Under the pieces are notes generated by a model that saw only the letters and a list, made by a program, of their open reading frames with translations, had not been told where the DNA came from and searched no databases. The translations under genes and the position numbers were made by a program. This document shows positions 1-8,085 of a stretch of 64,000 nucleotides of DNA, piece after piece. Source of the stretch: Hymenobacter actinosclerus (GTDB taxonomy: Bacteria > Bacteroidota > Bacteroidia > Cytophagales > Hymenobacteraceae); contig NZ_FOHS01000002.1 of assembly GCF_900111515.1 (NCBI RefSeq), positions 930,001 to 994,000 on the forward strand, read 5' to 3'. Numbering within the stretch: the first letter of the stretch is position 1; every line of letters starts with the position of its first letter.

Positions 1-756
1 GCGGGCGCCGGTGCCGCTGGCCTGGCACAGGTGCAGCACTTCGGAGGCCAGCCCGTCCGATACGTCAATCATGCTGGTGGGCACCACGCCCAATTCGCGC
101 AGCTCGTGGATGACGTCCATGCGGGCCTCGGGGCGCAGCTGGCGCTGGAGCACGTAGGGATATTTGCTTAGCTCGGGCTGGGATTCGGGGTCGGCCTGCC
201 AGACCTGCTTTTCGCGCTCCAGCACCTGCAGGCCCAGGTAAGCGCCGCCCAGGTCGCCGGTGACGCACAGCAAATCGTTGGGGCCGGCCCCGCTGCGGCG
301 CACGGCCTGGCCGGCGGTTACCTGGCCCAGGGCCGTAACGCTGATGGTGAGGCCGGCACGGCTGCCGGTGGTGTCGCCGCCCACCAAATCAACGTTGTAG
401 GCCTCGCAGGCCAGCTTTACGCCCTCGAACAGCTCCTCCACGGCTTCTACTGTAAAGCGTGGCGGAATGCTCACTGCCACTACAATCTGGGTGGGCAGCG
501 CGTTCATGGCGGCAATATCCGACACGTTGACGGCCACGGCCTTGTAGCCCAGGTGCTTGAGCGGGCAGAAGGTAAGGTCGAAGTGGATGCCTTCGACCAA
601 CAAGTCGGTGCTGATGACCAGCTCCTGCCCGGCGGGCGGGGCCAGAATGGCGGCATCGTCGCCGATGCCCAGGATGGTGCTGGGCTGGGTGAGTTCTACG
701 GTTTGCTGGATGCGGCCAATCAGGCCGAACTCGCCGAGTTTGTCGAGGGATGTCAT
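1..756 (-). CDS. thiL: Thiamine-monophosphate kinase, N-terminal part (cut by window edge)
   Basis: ThiL phosphorylates thiamine monophosphate to the cofactor thiamine diphosphate in the cytoplasm. The minus-strand frame opens with an ATG at 756 (MTSLDKLGEFGLIGRI) and stays open to base 1, giving 252 residues of a protein that is usually about 330-350 long. The family's GIGDDAA metal/ATP motif lies near residue 30, followed by STDLLVEGIHF and, further on, VGGDTTGS, and the visible end reads SMIDVSDGLASE, all typical of ThiL. The C-terminal quarter lies outside the window. A TACCTTTG-type -7 box on the minus strand (831-838) could start its transcript. Only completeness is uncertain. Confidence 0.93.
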   Translation of the reverse strand, partial: MTSLDKLGEFGLIGRIQQTVELTQPSTILGIGDDAAILAPPAGQELVISTDLLVEGIHFDLTFCPLKHLGYKAVAVNVSDIAAMNALPTQIVVAVSIPPRFTVEAVEELFEGVKLACEAYNVDLVGGDTTGSRAGLTISVTALGQVTAGQAVRRSGAGPNDLLCVTGDLGGAYLGLQVLEREKQVWQADPESQPELSKYPYVLQRQLRPEARMDVIHELRELGVVPTSMIDVSDGLASEVLHLCQASGTGAR

Positions 757-830
757 AAATCGCTGATTTTCGCTGATTAATCGTGATTTCGCTGATTCGG
801 GCGGCGCGGGGTGGCCCTTCGGCGCTAAGG

Positions 831-838
831 CAAAGGTA
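831..838 (-). promoter_or_regulatory. Possible -7 promoter box for thiL
   Basis: The minus strand reads TACCTTTG, matching the Bacteroidetes TAnnTTTG consensus, 75 bases upstream of the thiL start. No convincing TTG -33 element was found at the usual distance, so this is only suggestive. Confidence 0.35.
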
Positions 839-933
839 CGCGGTGAGGGCAAGTGCGCTGGGTACCGTTGGGAGCGGGAGTTCAAAACCCTGACTGCTTG
901 GCGGATAGTTCGGGGGTGGCGGCAAACTTTTCC

Positions 934-964
934 TTGCTAACGAACGTTAGGCTTAGTACATTTG
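934..964 (+). promoter_or_regulatory. Promoter of the TetR gene with operator in its spacer
   Basis: TTG at 934-936 and TACATTTG at 957-964 match the Bacteroidetes -33 (TTG) and -7 (TAnnTTTG) boxes with a 20-base spacer. The spacer holds the palindrome CTAACGAACGTTAG. A repressor bound there would block RNA polymerase directly. The ATG of the TetR gene is 43 bases downstream of the -7 box. Confidence 0.7.
937..950 (+). promoter_or_regulatory. TetR-type operator palindrome
   Basis: CTAACGAACGTTAG is an inverted repeat of CTAACG/CGTTAG around a 2-base centre. AACGnnCGTT palindromes are common TetR-family operators, and this one lies 57 bases before a TetR gene, so autoregulation is the simplest reading. 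Confidence 0.65.
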
Positions 965-1006
965 ACGCCCACTCCCGCCCGTTCCCTCTCCTGCTCGCCC
1001 GCTTCT

Positions 1007-1597
1007 ATGGAAACCGCTCTGCTTTCGCGCAAAGACCAGATTGACCAGACGGCCACGGCCCTGTTCCGGACCCGCGGCTTCGCGGCCACCAGCATGCGGG
1101 AGCTGGCTTCGGCCCTGGGCATGGAAGCGGGTAGCATCTACTCGCACATCCGCAGCAAAGAGGAGCTGCTGCACCGCATCTGCTTCCGGCTGGCCGACGA
1201 GTTTTTCGCTGGTTTCGACGAGGCCACCGCCGACGACGCACTGCCGGCCGCCCCACGCCTGCGCCGGGCCGTGGAAAGCCACGTGCGGGTGCTCACCACC
1301 GATTCGGCCGCTTCGGCCGTGTTTCTGCACGAGTGGCGCCACCTCTCCGAGCCGGCCCGCACCGAGTTTCTGGCTTTGCGCGAGCAGTACGAAGCCGGTT
1401 TCCGCAAACTGATTGCCCAGGGTGCGGCCGCAGGCGAGCTGTACGCCCCCGACCCGGCCTTTGCCGCCCTCACGCTGCTGGCCTCGCTTAACTGGCTGCC
1501 CAACTGGTACCGCCCCGGCGGTTCGCTCAGCACCGCCGACATTGCCCACCGCCTCGCCAACCAACTGCTGTTCGGGCTGGAAGTGCGGGGAAACTAG
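1007..1597 (+). CDS. TetR/AcrR family transcriptional regulator
   Basis: A 196-residue one-component repressor. The N-terminal DNA-binding domain is clear: residues 5-50 carry RKDQIDQTATALFRTRGFAATS followed by MRELASALGMEAGSIYSHIRSKEEL, the usual TetR helix-turn-helix. The rest is an alpha-helical ligand-binding and dimerisation domain that does not reveal its ligand. I chose the ATG at 1007 (METALLSRKDQ) over the in-frame TTG at 962, because the 962 start would lie inside the promoter's -7 box. It sits directly upstream of paaABCD in the same direction, so control of phenylacetate catabolism by phenylacetyl-CoA is plausible, as for PaaR in other bacteria. That role is inference from position. 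Confidence 0.9.
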   Translation: METALLSRKDQIDQTATALFRTRGFAATSMRELASALGMEAGSIYSHIRSKEELLHRICFRLADEFFAGFDEATADDALPAAPRLRRAVESHVRVLTTDSAASAVFLHEWRHLSEPARTEFLALREQYEAGFRKLIAQGAAAGELYAPDPAFAALTLLASLNWLPNWYRPGGSLSTADIAHRLANQLLFGLEVRGN

Positions 1598-1598
1598 A

Positions 1599-1716
1599 AG
1601 TAAAAGAACGTCATTCAGAGCGTAGCGAAGAATCTCGCTCGCATACGTTGAATGCTAGCCGTTCCAATTACTTCATGCAAGATTCTTCGCTACGCTCTGA
1701 ATGACGTTCTTTTACT
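1599..1716. repeat. Perfect 37-bp inverted repeat (hairpin element)
   Basis: Arms 1599-1635 and 1680-1716 are exact reverse complements around a 44-base loop. The arms contain GTCATTCAGAGCGTAGCGAA, the dispersed repeat type also seen at 2747, 30658, 43203 and 51151. It fills the gap between the TetR gene and paaA. It could act as a terminator or RNA-stability element, or be a non-autonomous mobile repeat. Confidence 0.85.
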
Positions 1717-1746
1717 ACCAAATACTCACCTCTAACTTCCCTAGAT

Positions 1747-2736
1747 ATGTACGGTTCCGCTTCCACCCACGATATCCCGACCCAGGCTGCTACTGGCCTC
1801 GAAAACGAAGACCCTATTTTGCTGGCTGAGTTTGAGGCCCGCATTGCGCGGGGCGAGAAAATCGAGCCCACCGACTGGATGCCCCAGCTCTACCGCAAGC
1901 AGCTCACGCGCATGATTGAGCAGCACGCGCACTCCGAAATCATCGGCTCGCTGCCTGAGGGCACCTGGATTACCCGCGCCCCCGGCTTCCGCCGTAAAAT
2001 GGCCCAGATGGCCAAGGTGCAGGACGAGGTGGGCCACGCCCAGCTGCTGTATTCGGCCGCCGAAACGCTGGGCAAAACCCGCGAGCAGATGCTCTCGGAC
2101 CTGGTGAACGGCAAAAGCAAGTACAGCAACGTCTTCAACTACCCCACCCCCACCTGGGCCGATTCGAACGTGATTTCGTGGCTGATTGACGCCGGTGCCA
2201 TTGTCAACCAGATGGCCAACGCCAAGGGCAGCTACGGCCCCTACTGCCGCGCCCTCGACCGGATTTGCGCCGAGGAAGCCTTCCACCTCAAATACGGCCA
2301 CGACGCCGTGGTGCACATGGCCACTGGTACGCCCATCCAGCGGAAAATGATGCAGGAGGCCCTCAACCGCTGGTGGCCCGCCATCATGACCTTCTTCGGC
2401 CCGTCGGATAAGATGAGCACGCACACCGAAATCCTGATGCGCTGGAAGGTGAAAATGGCCACCAACGACGCCTGCCGCCAGCAGTTCCTGGACATGTACG
2501 TGCCCAAAATCTGGGAAATCGGCCTGACCCTGCCCGACCCCAACCTGCGCAAAAACGAGGACGGCGTGTGGGAGTTCTCGGAGCCCGACTGGGAAGACTT
2601 CAAGCGCGTAATCAACGGCGACGGCCCCTGCAACGCCGAGCGCATCGCCGTGCGCCGTGCCGCCGAGGAGAACGGCGCCTGGGTGCGCCGCGCCATGCAG
2701 CAGCCCCAGGCCAAGTACGTCCGCCCGCTGGCGTAG
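1747..2736 (+). CDS. paaA: Phenylacetyl-CoA 1,2-epoxidase catalytic subunit PaaA
   Basis: PaaA is the di-iron oxygenase subunit that epoxidises the ring of phenylacetyl-CoA, the committed step of aerobic phenylacetate degradation. The 329-residue length fits the family (about 310-330). Two ExxH iron-ligand motifs are visible: E94-VG-H97 ([11 protein letters not shown]) and E177-AF-H180 ([15 protein letters not shown]). The tail is rich in conserved PaaA segments such as [14 protein letters not shown]. It is the first gene of paaABCD, separated from paaB by a 180-base gap holding a 49-bp inverted repeat. Cytoplasmic. Confidence 0.96.
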   Translation: MYGSASTHDIPTQAATGLENEDPILLAEFEARIARGEKIEPTDWMPQLYRKQLTRMIEQHAHSEIIGSLPEGTWITRAPGFRRKMAQMAKVQDEVGHAQLLYSAAETLGKTREQMLSDLVNGKSKYSNVFNYPTPTWADSNVISWLIDAGAIVNQMANAKGSYGPYCRALDRICAEEAFHLKYGHDAVVHMATGTPIQRKMMQEALNRWWPAIMTFFGPSDKMSTHTEILMRWKVKMATNDACRQQFLDMYVPKIWEIGLTLPDPNLRKNEDGVWEFSEPDWEDFKRVINGDGPCNAERIAVRRAAEENGAWVRRAMQQPQAKYVRPLA

Positions 2737-2746
2737 TGTTAAGTGA

Positions 2747-2881
2747 CCTGTCATGCTGAGCGAAGGCGGAGCCGTAGTCGAAGCATCTCTACCGCTTCGT
2801 TGCAATGGCAACCAGACGCCAGGGTTAGCATTGCGGTAGGGATGCTTCGACTACGGCTCCGCCTTCGCTCAGCATGACAGG
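2747..2881. repeat. 49-bp inverted repeat between paaA and paaB
   Basis: Arms 2747-2795 and 2833-2881 are reverse complements with one mismatch around a 37-base loop. The arms contain TCATGCTGAGCGAAGGCGGA, the same general type as the elements at 30658, 43203 and 51151. It sits inside the paa operon and would fold into a very stable RNA hairpin if read through. Confidence 0.85.
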
Positions 2882-2916
2882 CTTACGTTCCTTTTACTCT
2901 TTAATTCCCCCTCTCC

Positions 2917-3543
2917 TTGCTTTCATCTTTCGACCCGCGCATCAGCCGGTTGGGGCTGCCCGAGTCGGCCCCGCCCCCACCCGATAAGGCCGCGCTGGAC
3001 CAGTTTCCGACCTACGAAGTGTTTCATCAGCGCAAGGAAAACACGGCCTACGTGTACGTGGGGCCGGTACATGCGCCCGAGGCCGATGTGGCCTTTCTGT
3101 TCGGGAAGGAGCAGTTCAGCCGGCGCTTTCCGTGCACCGGCATGTGGGTGGTGCCCACCGAGGCCATCCGGGTAACCGAGTACGGCGACGACCAGCAGTC
3201 GGTATACGACCGGCTGCCGCTGCTGCCCGCCGACGCGCTGGCCGCCGCTGATACTGCTGCAATGGAGGCTTACGACATCTTCCACCTCAAGAAGCGCGGC
3301 AAGGCCCACGCCCACGTGGGGCAGGTGCAGGCCGTCTCGCCCGAAGCGGCGCTGCAAGCCGCCAAAGCCGCTTTCGGCGACCAGCGCCCGGTGGTGAACG
3401 TGTGGGTAATCCGCAGCGCCGACCTGTCGCGCTCCGAGGAAGCCGACCGCGACATGTGGACGACTACGCCTGACAAGAAGTACCGCGAAGCCATTGCCTA
3501 CAAAGTGCAGGACCGCATCGACCGGTTCAAGCAGGAAGGATAA
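2917..3543 (+). CDS. paaB: Tandem-domain PaaB subunit of phenylacetyl-CoA epoxidase
   Basis: PaaB is a small structural subunit that bridges the PaaAC heterodimers. The usual protein is about 95 residues with one domain; this one has 208 and contains two copies. Residues 32-83 (YEVFHQRKENTAYVYVG ... GMWVVPTEAI) and 118-169 (YDIFHLKKRGKAHAHVG ... NVWVIRSADL) align with each other and with PaaB. The only usable start in the frame is TTG at 2917, because an in-frame TAA lies at 2902 and there is no ATG or GTG before the first domain. The TTG start is unusual and the true start could lie a little later. It is followed 16 bases on by paaC. Confidence 0.87.
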   Translation: MLSSFDPRISRLGLPESAPPPPDKAALDQFPTYEVFHQRKENTAYVYVGPVHAPEADVAFLFGKEQFSRRFPCTGMWVVPTEAIRVTEYGDDQQSVYDRLPLLPADALAAADTAAMEAYDIFHLKKRGKAHAHVGQVQAVSPEAALQAAKAAFGDQRPVVNVWVIRSADLSRSEEADRDMWTTTPDKKYREAIAYKVQDRIDRFKQEG

Positions 3544-3559
3544 TCAGCATACCGACATT

Positions 3560-4309
3560 ATGGACCCGAAGCTCGACCTACTTTACCGCCTCGCCGACGA
3601 CCAGCTGATTCTGGGCCACCGCAACTCCGAATGGAACGGCCTGGGCCCAATTCTGGAGGAGGACATTGCCTTTTCGAGCATGGCCCAGGACAAGCTGGGG
3701 CACTCGCTCCAGCTGTATACGCTGCTGCACGAGTTGGGCGAAGCCGAGCCCGACACGGTGGCTTTCACCCGCAACGCGCCCCAGTTTCACTGCTGCCAGC
3801 TTACGGAGCTGCCCATCGGCGAGTACGATTTCAGCCTGCTGCGCCACTTCCTGTTCGACCACGCCGAGCTGCTGCGTTTCGAGGCGCTGGCCGATAGCTC
3901 GTACGAGCCGCTGGCCCTGGTGGCCCGCAAAATCAAGGGCGAGCTGAAGTACCACGTGCTGCACGCCAACACCTGGGTAAAGCGCTTGGGCAATGCCACT
4001 GAGGAGGCCATTACGCGCATGCAGGCGGCCCTGGAATTCACGCTACCCTACGCGCTGGGTATCTTCGAAACCACCGCCGCCGAGCCCGAAATCATCAGCA
4101 GCGGCCTGTTCGTTGGCGAAGCCGAGCTACAGCGCCGCTGGGAGGAAAGCATAACCAAAGTGCTGGCCCAAACCGCCCTCACGCTGCCCGACCTGCGCCT
4201 GCTGACGCCTGTAACCGGCGGCCGCCACGGCCAGCACACCGCGCACCTCCAGCCGCTCCTGGATGAAATGGCCGAGGTGTTCCGCCTCGACCCTACAGCT
4301 GATTGGTAG
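3560..4309 (+). CDS. paaC: Phenylacetyl-CoA epoxidase structural subunit PaaC
   Basis: PaaC is the non-catalytic, ferritin-like partner of PaaA in the phenylacetyl-CoA epoxidase. The 249-residue protein starts MDPKLDLLYRLADDQLILGH, very like PaaC of other bacteria, and holds ILEEDIAFSSMAQDKLGH and the TWVKRLGNATEEA region. The frame extends upstream into paaB, but the ATG at 3560 matches the family N-terminus and leaves a 16-base gap. Order and spacing show it is co-transcribed with paaB. Confidence 0.96.
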   Translation: MDPKLDLLYRLADDQLILGHRNSEWNGLGPILEEDIAFSSMAQDKLGHSLQLYTLLHELGEAEPDTVAFTRNAPQFHCCQLTELPIGEYDFSLLRHFLFDHAELLRFEALADSSYEPLALVARKIKGELKYHVLHANTWVKRLGNATEEAITRMQAALEFTLPYALGIFETTAAEPEIISSGLFVGEAELQRRWEESITKVLAQTALTLPDLRLLTPVTGGRHGQHTAHLQPLLDEMAEVFRLDPTADW

Positions 4310-4344
4310 GCCAGTAAGCCGCCCGGTGCCGTTGTGCTCAGCGA

Positions 4345-4378
4345 ACCTCTGCGCATCCCTCTGCGTGCCTCTGCGGGA
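4345..4378 (+). repeat. Three short CCTCTGCG direct repeats
   Basis: The gap between paaC and paaD contains three closely spaced copies of CTCTGCG separated by 4-6 bases. No function can be assigned. Confidence 0.5.
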
Positions 4379-4410
4379 AATCAAACAGAACTGCTACTAA
4401 CTGCCCCACC

Positions 4411-4896
4411 ATGCCCACCGAAGCCCAAATTCTCGACTGGCTGCAAGCCGTCACCGACCCCGAAATTCCGACGATTTCGCTCGTGGACCTGGGCGTGATT
4501 CGGGAGGTGCGGGTGAAGGACGACGGGGGCGTGCACGTGCGCCTGACGCCCACCTTCGCCGGCTGCCCGGCCATGGACTACATGCGCCGCGACGTGGAAA
4601 CGACCCTCAAGGCCCACGGCATCCCGCGCGTGACCACCGAAATCAGCCTGCGCGACCCCTGGACCTCGGACATGGTAACCGACCGGGGCCGCGAGGGCCT
4701 GCGCCGCCACGGGCTGGCCACGCCGCCCAAGCTCAACGGCGGCCTGCTCGACCTCGACATTCTGGAGTACGCCGAGTGCCCACGCTGCCACACCACCAAC
4801 ACCGAGCTGCGCACGCCCTTCGGCGCCACCCTCTGCCGGGCCGTGCACTACTGCAACAACTGCCGCCAAATCTTCGAGCAGTTCAAGCCAATTTAG
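4411..4896 (+). CDS. paaD: PaaD, phenylacetate oxygenase maturation protein
   Basis: PaaD is a MIP18/DUF59-type protein thought to help assemble the metal centres of the phenylacetyl-CoA epoxidase. The 161 residues have the DUF59 part first (AVTDPEIPTISLVDLGVIRE and TFAGCPAMD) and a C-terminal zinc or iron-sulfur ribbon with C123-PR-C126 and C148-NN-C151. Length is normal. It follows paaC after 101 bases. The reductase gene paaE, usually next, is not present; an unrelated lipoprotein gene follows. Confidence 0.95.
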   Translation: MPTEAQILDWLQAVTDPEIPTISLVDLGVIREVRVKDDGGVHVRLTPTFAGCPAMDYMRRDVETTLKAHGIPRVTTEISLRDPWTSDMVTDRGREGLRRHGLATPPKLNGGLLDLDILEYAECPRCHTTNTELRTPFGATLCRAVHYCNNCRQIFEQFKPI

Positions 4897-5012
4897 TGAG
4901 TAGTGAAAAGTACGGGTGCTGGCGGGTTGTAATGGCTCTTTTTTTCTGAGGTGGGAAAGATTTTGCCGGTATTTTCGTTGGGGGCTTATCTGTTTTTTAT
5001 TCTTCGCTTTTT

Positions 5013-5603
5013 ATGATGCGTTTTGTCGCGCTGCTGCTGGCGCTGGGCCTGCTAATGACCAGCTGCAACCGGCCCCCGGCCCCCATCGACCCCGCCTCGG
5101 CCCAGGCCGTGAAGGTGCAACTCAATATTTTGCGCGATACCGTGGCCGCCCGCTGGAGCGAGATGCAGGAGTCGGACGACGGCAAGCAGCGCGACACGCA
5201 GCAACTGCTGCGGGAGCTGAGCGGCCAGGCCGGTGCCGACCGCACCGTGCTGGCCCGCCTGCAGTACGCCAACGACCGGCTGCCCGCCCGGCGCTACAAC
5301 CAGCAAAACATGGCTGATTCGGGGCTGATTGACGCCTACGATGCAGCGCAGGACTCGCTGTTGCGGGCCGTGTACGGCCTTGTACCGGTGCCCACCTCGC
5401 CCACGGTGGAAGCAACGCCCGTCTTGGAACTGACCGGCCGGATTCAGGAAACCGACGCGGAGCTGGTGGGCTACCGCTCGCGCTACGACCAGGCCGCCAT
5501 ACGCTTCAATAAGTACCTGCAGCTGCATCAGGCCGAGTTGCAGCAGTTGGGCAGCAGCTACGCCAAGCTGCAGCCCCTGCCGCTGTTCACGCTGCAGAAC
5601 TGA
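5013..5603 (+). CDS. Small lipoprotein of unknown function
   Basis: A 196-residue protein with a lipoprotein signal peptide (MMRFVALLLALGLLMTSC, lipid-bearing Cys18), so it should sit in a membrane facing the periplasm. The mature part is helical and polar. Its C-terminus (RFNKYLQLHQAEL then PLPLFTLQN) loosely recalls the end of LemA-type proteins, but I would not assign that family. ATG codons at 5013 and 5016 are both possible starts. It is convergent with the next gene, and a strong hairpin lies between them. Confidence 0.75.
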   Translation: MMRFVALLLALGLLMTSCNRPPAPIDPASAQAVKVQLNILRDTVAARWSEMQESDDGKQRDTQQLLRELSGQAGADRTVLARLQYANDRLPARRYNQQNMADSGLIDAYDAAQDSLLRAVYGLVPVPTSPTVEATPVLELTGRIQETDAELVGYRSRYDQAAIRFNKYLQLHQAELQQLGSSYAKLQPLPLFTLQN

Positions 5604-5640
5604 GCCGCCCGATTCAGCCACGGCCGGGCAGCGGCCGATA

Positions 5641-5710
5641 GCCCCTACCGGTTTGGGCGAGCCGATAGTACCTGCGCAGGTACCATCGACTCGCCCAAAC
5701 CGGTAGGGGC
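5641..5710. terminator. Perfect-arm hairpin between convergent genes, likely bidirectional terminator
   Basis: The two 35-base halves are reverse complements with about two mismatches and almost no loop; the outer 21 bases of each arm pair exactly (starting GCCCCTACCGGTTTGGGCGAG is 21 bases, so only its ends are quoted: GCCCC ... GCGAG). There is no T-tract. It lies between the stops at 5603 (plus) and 5728 (minus). Confidence 0.6.
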
Positions 5711-5727
5711 CGGCACCGGGTATTCGG

Positions 5728-7128
5728 CTAGAAAGTAGGGCCGAAGCGGTAGCGCAGACCCAGGCTGCCGCCAGAGTTGATCGGGCGCTGGCCATTGCTG
5801 GTGGATTGCAGGCTCTGAATCAGGACGTATTCGGCTGTCAGTTGCAGCTTGCGCCGCCGGCCGATGCCGTAGCTGGCGTTCAGGCCGCCGGTGAGGTGGC
5901 CGCCAGTGCTATGGCGCCCAAAAGCATATTGCTCCATCACCTCATCGTTGCGGGTGCGGGTTTCCTGGTTGCGCACCCGGGCGTATACCAGCGCCGCGCC
6001 GCCCACCACATCAAATTGCACGCGTTGCTGGTACTGGCGCGTGAGGCTGTAGCGCGCCAGCAGTGGGAAGGCCAGCGTCTGCTCGTAGGTTTCACTTTTG
6101 CTACCTACCACAAAGTCGTTGCCGTAATAGGAACTACTAGAAATAAGGGTGCCGGCTTGGCCTTGGTAGCCCAGTTGCAGCGCCAACTGCGGCCGCAGCT
6201 GGTAGCCCATGTAATAATAAGGGTACTTCACTTCCACGCTATAAGTGCCCACTCCCGCTTGTCCTGGAAAACCAGAGGGCAGGCTATTGGGCCGGGTGGC
6301 GTAGGGGTTATTGTCGGAGAAGCGCAATTTATAGCCATAGCTTCCCAGCTGGGTACCAACATAAAGGCGTGGCCGCAGTTGGGCGTTGTCGTCGGGTGTG
6401 AGCTGGGTGGCTGGCGGAGGCGGGGCAGCGGGGGTACCCAGCAACAGGCCCACCCGCAGACTGCTACTCAGCCCCAATTTTGATTTAAACGGCTCGATGA
6501 GCTTGGTTAAGCCGAAGTTGGCGTCGATGAAGCCGCGGCGGCCCAACCGGCGTTGCAGGCCGTAGAGCAAAGCCACATCAACGGCGGCGCCCCTGTTGGC
6601 GTCGAGCGGTAGAAAATAAAACGGTGTTTCGTAGGTGTGGCGTCCCAGCTTCGAACCAACGGCCAGGGCCACGTAATTGCCCACAAAGCTGCCCCGGCTT
6701 TTGCCCTTGCGGATGCGGCGCTCCAGGTTGTAGTAGTAGCGGCCCATCAATTGTACCCGGGCACCGAGTGCCCGGGCGGGCGTCCCGTTATCCGGGCGGT
6801 AGCGCGCCACGGCTGGGCTTAGTTCGGCTTGCACGGCCAGCGCCGTGGTCAGCTTCCGCTCGTAGGCAACGTGTACGCCAACACGATTGTAAGACCGATA
6901 GGCCCAAATTGAGCCTAACAGAAAGTTATTGAGACCCAGCTTCCACTGCTGCTGCTGCACCTCGGACTGTACGAGCAGCGGGGCAGCAGCCTCGGCGGGC
7001 AGCGCTGCCGGCTGCACTTCTTCTTCGTAGCTGATGCGGGTAGTATCGGCGGGCGTGGTTTGGGCGGTGGCCCGGGAGGCGGTCAGCAGGCCCAGCAGCA
7101 AGCCGGGCAACAGGTAGTGAAAACGCAT
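5728..7128 (-). CDS. Outer-membrane beta-barrel protein, last gene of ECF operon
   Basis: A 466-residue protein with a cleavable signal peptide (MRFHYLLPGLLLGLLTASRATAQ). The rest alternates aromatic and polar residues as in transmembrane beta-strands (for example YYYMGYQLRPQLALQLGYQG) and ends in RYRFGPTF with a terminal Phe, which is typical of outer-membrane barrels. The two halves resemble each other (both contain LYVGTQLG-like or NRVGVHVAYERKL strands), perhaps two small barrels. Substrate or role unknown. It follows the beta-helical protein gene by 42 bases and is probably controlled by the ECF sigma factor at 8825-9352. Confidence 0.8.
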   Translation of the reverse strand: MRFHYLLPGLLLGLLTASRATAQTTPADTTRISYEEEVQPAALPAEAAAPLLVQSEVQQQQWKLGLNNFLLGSIWAYRSYNRVGVHVAYERKLTTALAVQAELSPAVARYRPDNGTPARALGARVQLMGRYYYNLERRIRKGKSRGSFVGNYVALAVGSKLGRHTYETPFYFLPLDANRGAAVDVALLYGLQRRLGRRGFIDANFGLTKLIEPFKSKLGLSSSLRVGLLLGTPAAPPPPATQLTPDDNAQLRPRLYVGTQLGSYGYKLRFSDNNPYATRPNSLPSGFPGQAGVGTYSVEVKYPYYYMGYQLRPQLALQLGYQGQAGTLISSSSYYGNDFVVGSKSETYEQTLAFPLLARYSLTRQYQQRVQFDVVGGAALVYARVRNQETRTRNDEVMEQYAFGRHSTGGHLTGGLNASYGIGRRRKLQLTAEYVLIQSLQSTSNGQRPINSGGSLGLRYRFGPTF

Positions 7129-7170
7129 AACGCTGGAGCTAAGAGAGTAAGGAAGAGGAAGAAGGAAAGC

Positions 7171-8085
7171 TTAGGGTTGAGCCAGCAGGGGCTGGGTTTG
7201 CAGGCGCAACGGCCCGTAGGTGGTGGCCACGCGCAGCAGCGGGCGGTTTTTGGCCGGCATAGCCAGCGTGGCCCGGCCCAGCGCCTGGCGTTGACTGCTT
7301 TGGTAGGCGGCGGGCACGGCCAGCGGGCCCTGGGCCACGCTCAAATCATAGGCAAACTGCTCGGGCTGCAGCACGCTCAGCGTAACTTCGGTGCGCTGCC
7401 CCTCCACCGTGAGTCGGCGCAGGCCGGCGGCCGGCTGCACCCGCACGCTGCCAAACTGGTTGTACACTTTGGCCGTGCCGCCCAGCTCCAGCAGCTGCAC
7501 CGCCGATTTGCTGGCCTCACAAATAAAATCGGCGCTTAGGCCCGTGGCGGTCAGGTCGGCGTAGCGGGCCGTTACGCTCAGGGTGCCCGCCAAATCGCGC
7601 AGCGTAATGCGGCCGAAATCCTGGGTTAGCTGCTGCTTGCCCCGCAGGTCCGTCAGAAACGTCTGGCCGTAAGTGTTGGCCACCGTCAACGGATTAGCAG
7701 CCGGCATCATCACCGTGTACTCGGCCCGCAGGTCGCTCTGGATGGCCGCCGCCCCGGCGGGCAGGGCGAAAAAGTTAACGAGGCTGATGGTACTGCCCCC
7801 TTCGAGGCGGTAGCGGGCGGCGGCCAGGTCGCGCTCGGCCACGGCGCGGTCGGGGTGGCGGGCGCTCAGGCGCAGCGTTACCTGCACCTGGGGCTTATCC
7901 CAGCCCTGTACCCGCAGCGTGGCTTTTTCGGCCTGAATGCGCACTGCTGTACCGGGCGGACAGTTCCACTGCTGCTCCAGCGTGCGGGTAACCACCTGCA
8001 CCCGTTGCTGGGCCTGGGCTCCTAAAGTGGCCAGCAGCCACAGCAGCAGCCCGCTCCAGGCAATATATAAGTGTTGCGTTTTCAT
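7171..8085 (-). CDS. Exported DUF4097/GIN-like beta-helical protein
   Basis: A 304-residue protein with signal peptide (MKTQHLYIAWSGLLLWLLATLGAQAQ). The mature part is a run of short beta-strands with repeated patterns such as NTYGQTFLTDLRGKQQLTQD, FGRITLRDLAG and FGSVRVQP, as in putative adhesin (DUF4097, head-GIN) folds. Such proteins often sit beside ECF sigma/anti-sigma pairs in Bacteroidetes. The ATG at 8085 overlaps the anti-sigma stop by 4 bases (ATGA), which shows translational coupling and decides the start over longer upstream frames. Its job is unknown; a cell-surface sensor or stress target is possible. Confidence 0.82.
   Translation of the reverse strand: MKTQHLYIAWSGLLLWLLATLGAQAQQRVQVVTRTLEQQWNCPPGTAVRIQAEKATLRVQGWDKPQVQVTLRLSARHPDRAVAERDLAAARYRLEGGSTISLVNFFALPAGAAAIQSDLRAEYTVMMPAANPLTVANTYGQTFLTDLRGKQQLTQDFGRITLRDLAGTLSVTARYADLTATGLSADFICEASKSAVQLLELGGTAKVYNQFGSVRVQPAAGLRRLTVEGQRTEVTLSVLQPEQFAYDLSVAQGPLAVPAAYQSSQRQALGRATLAMPAKNRPLLRVATTYGPLRLQTQPLLAQP

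Noticed and set aside
962..1006. TTG start for the TetR gene at 962
   Set aside because: It would lie in the promoter -7 box; the ATG at 1007 matches the family.
1599..2881. Inverted repeats read as insertion-sequence ends
   Set aside because: No transposase lies between or near any of the arm pairs, and loops are only 37-51 bases.
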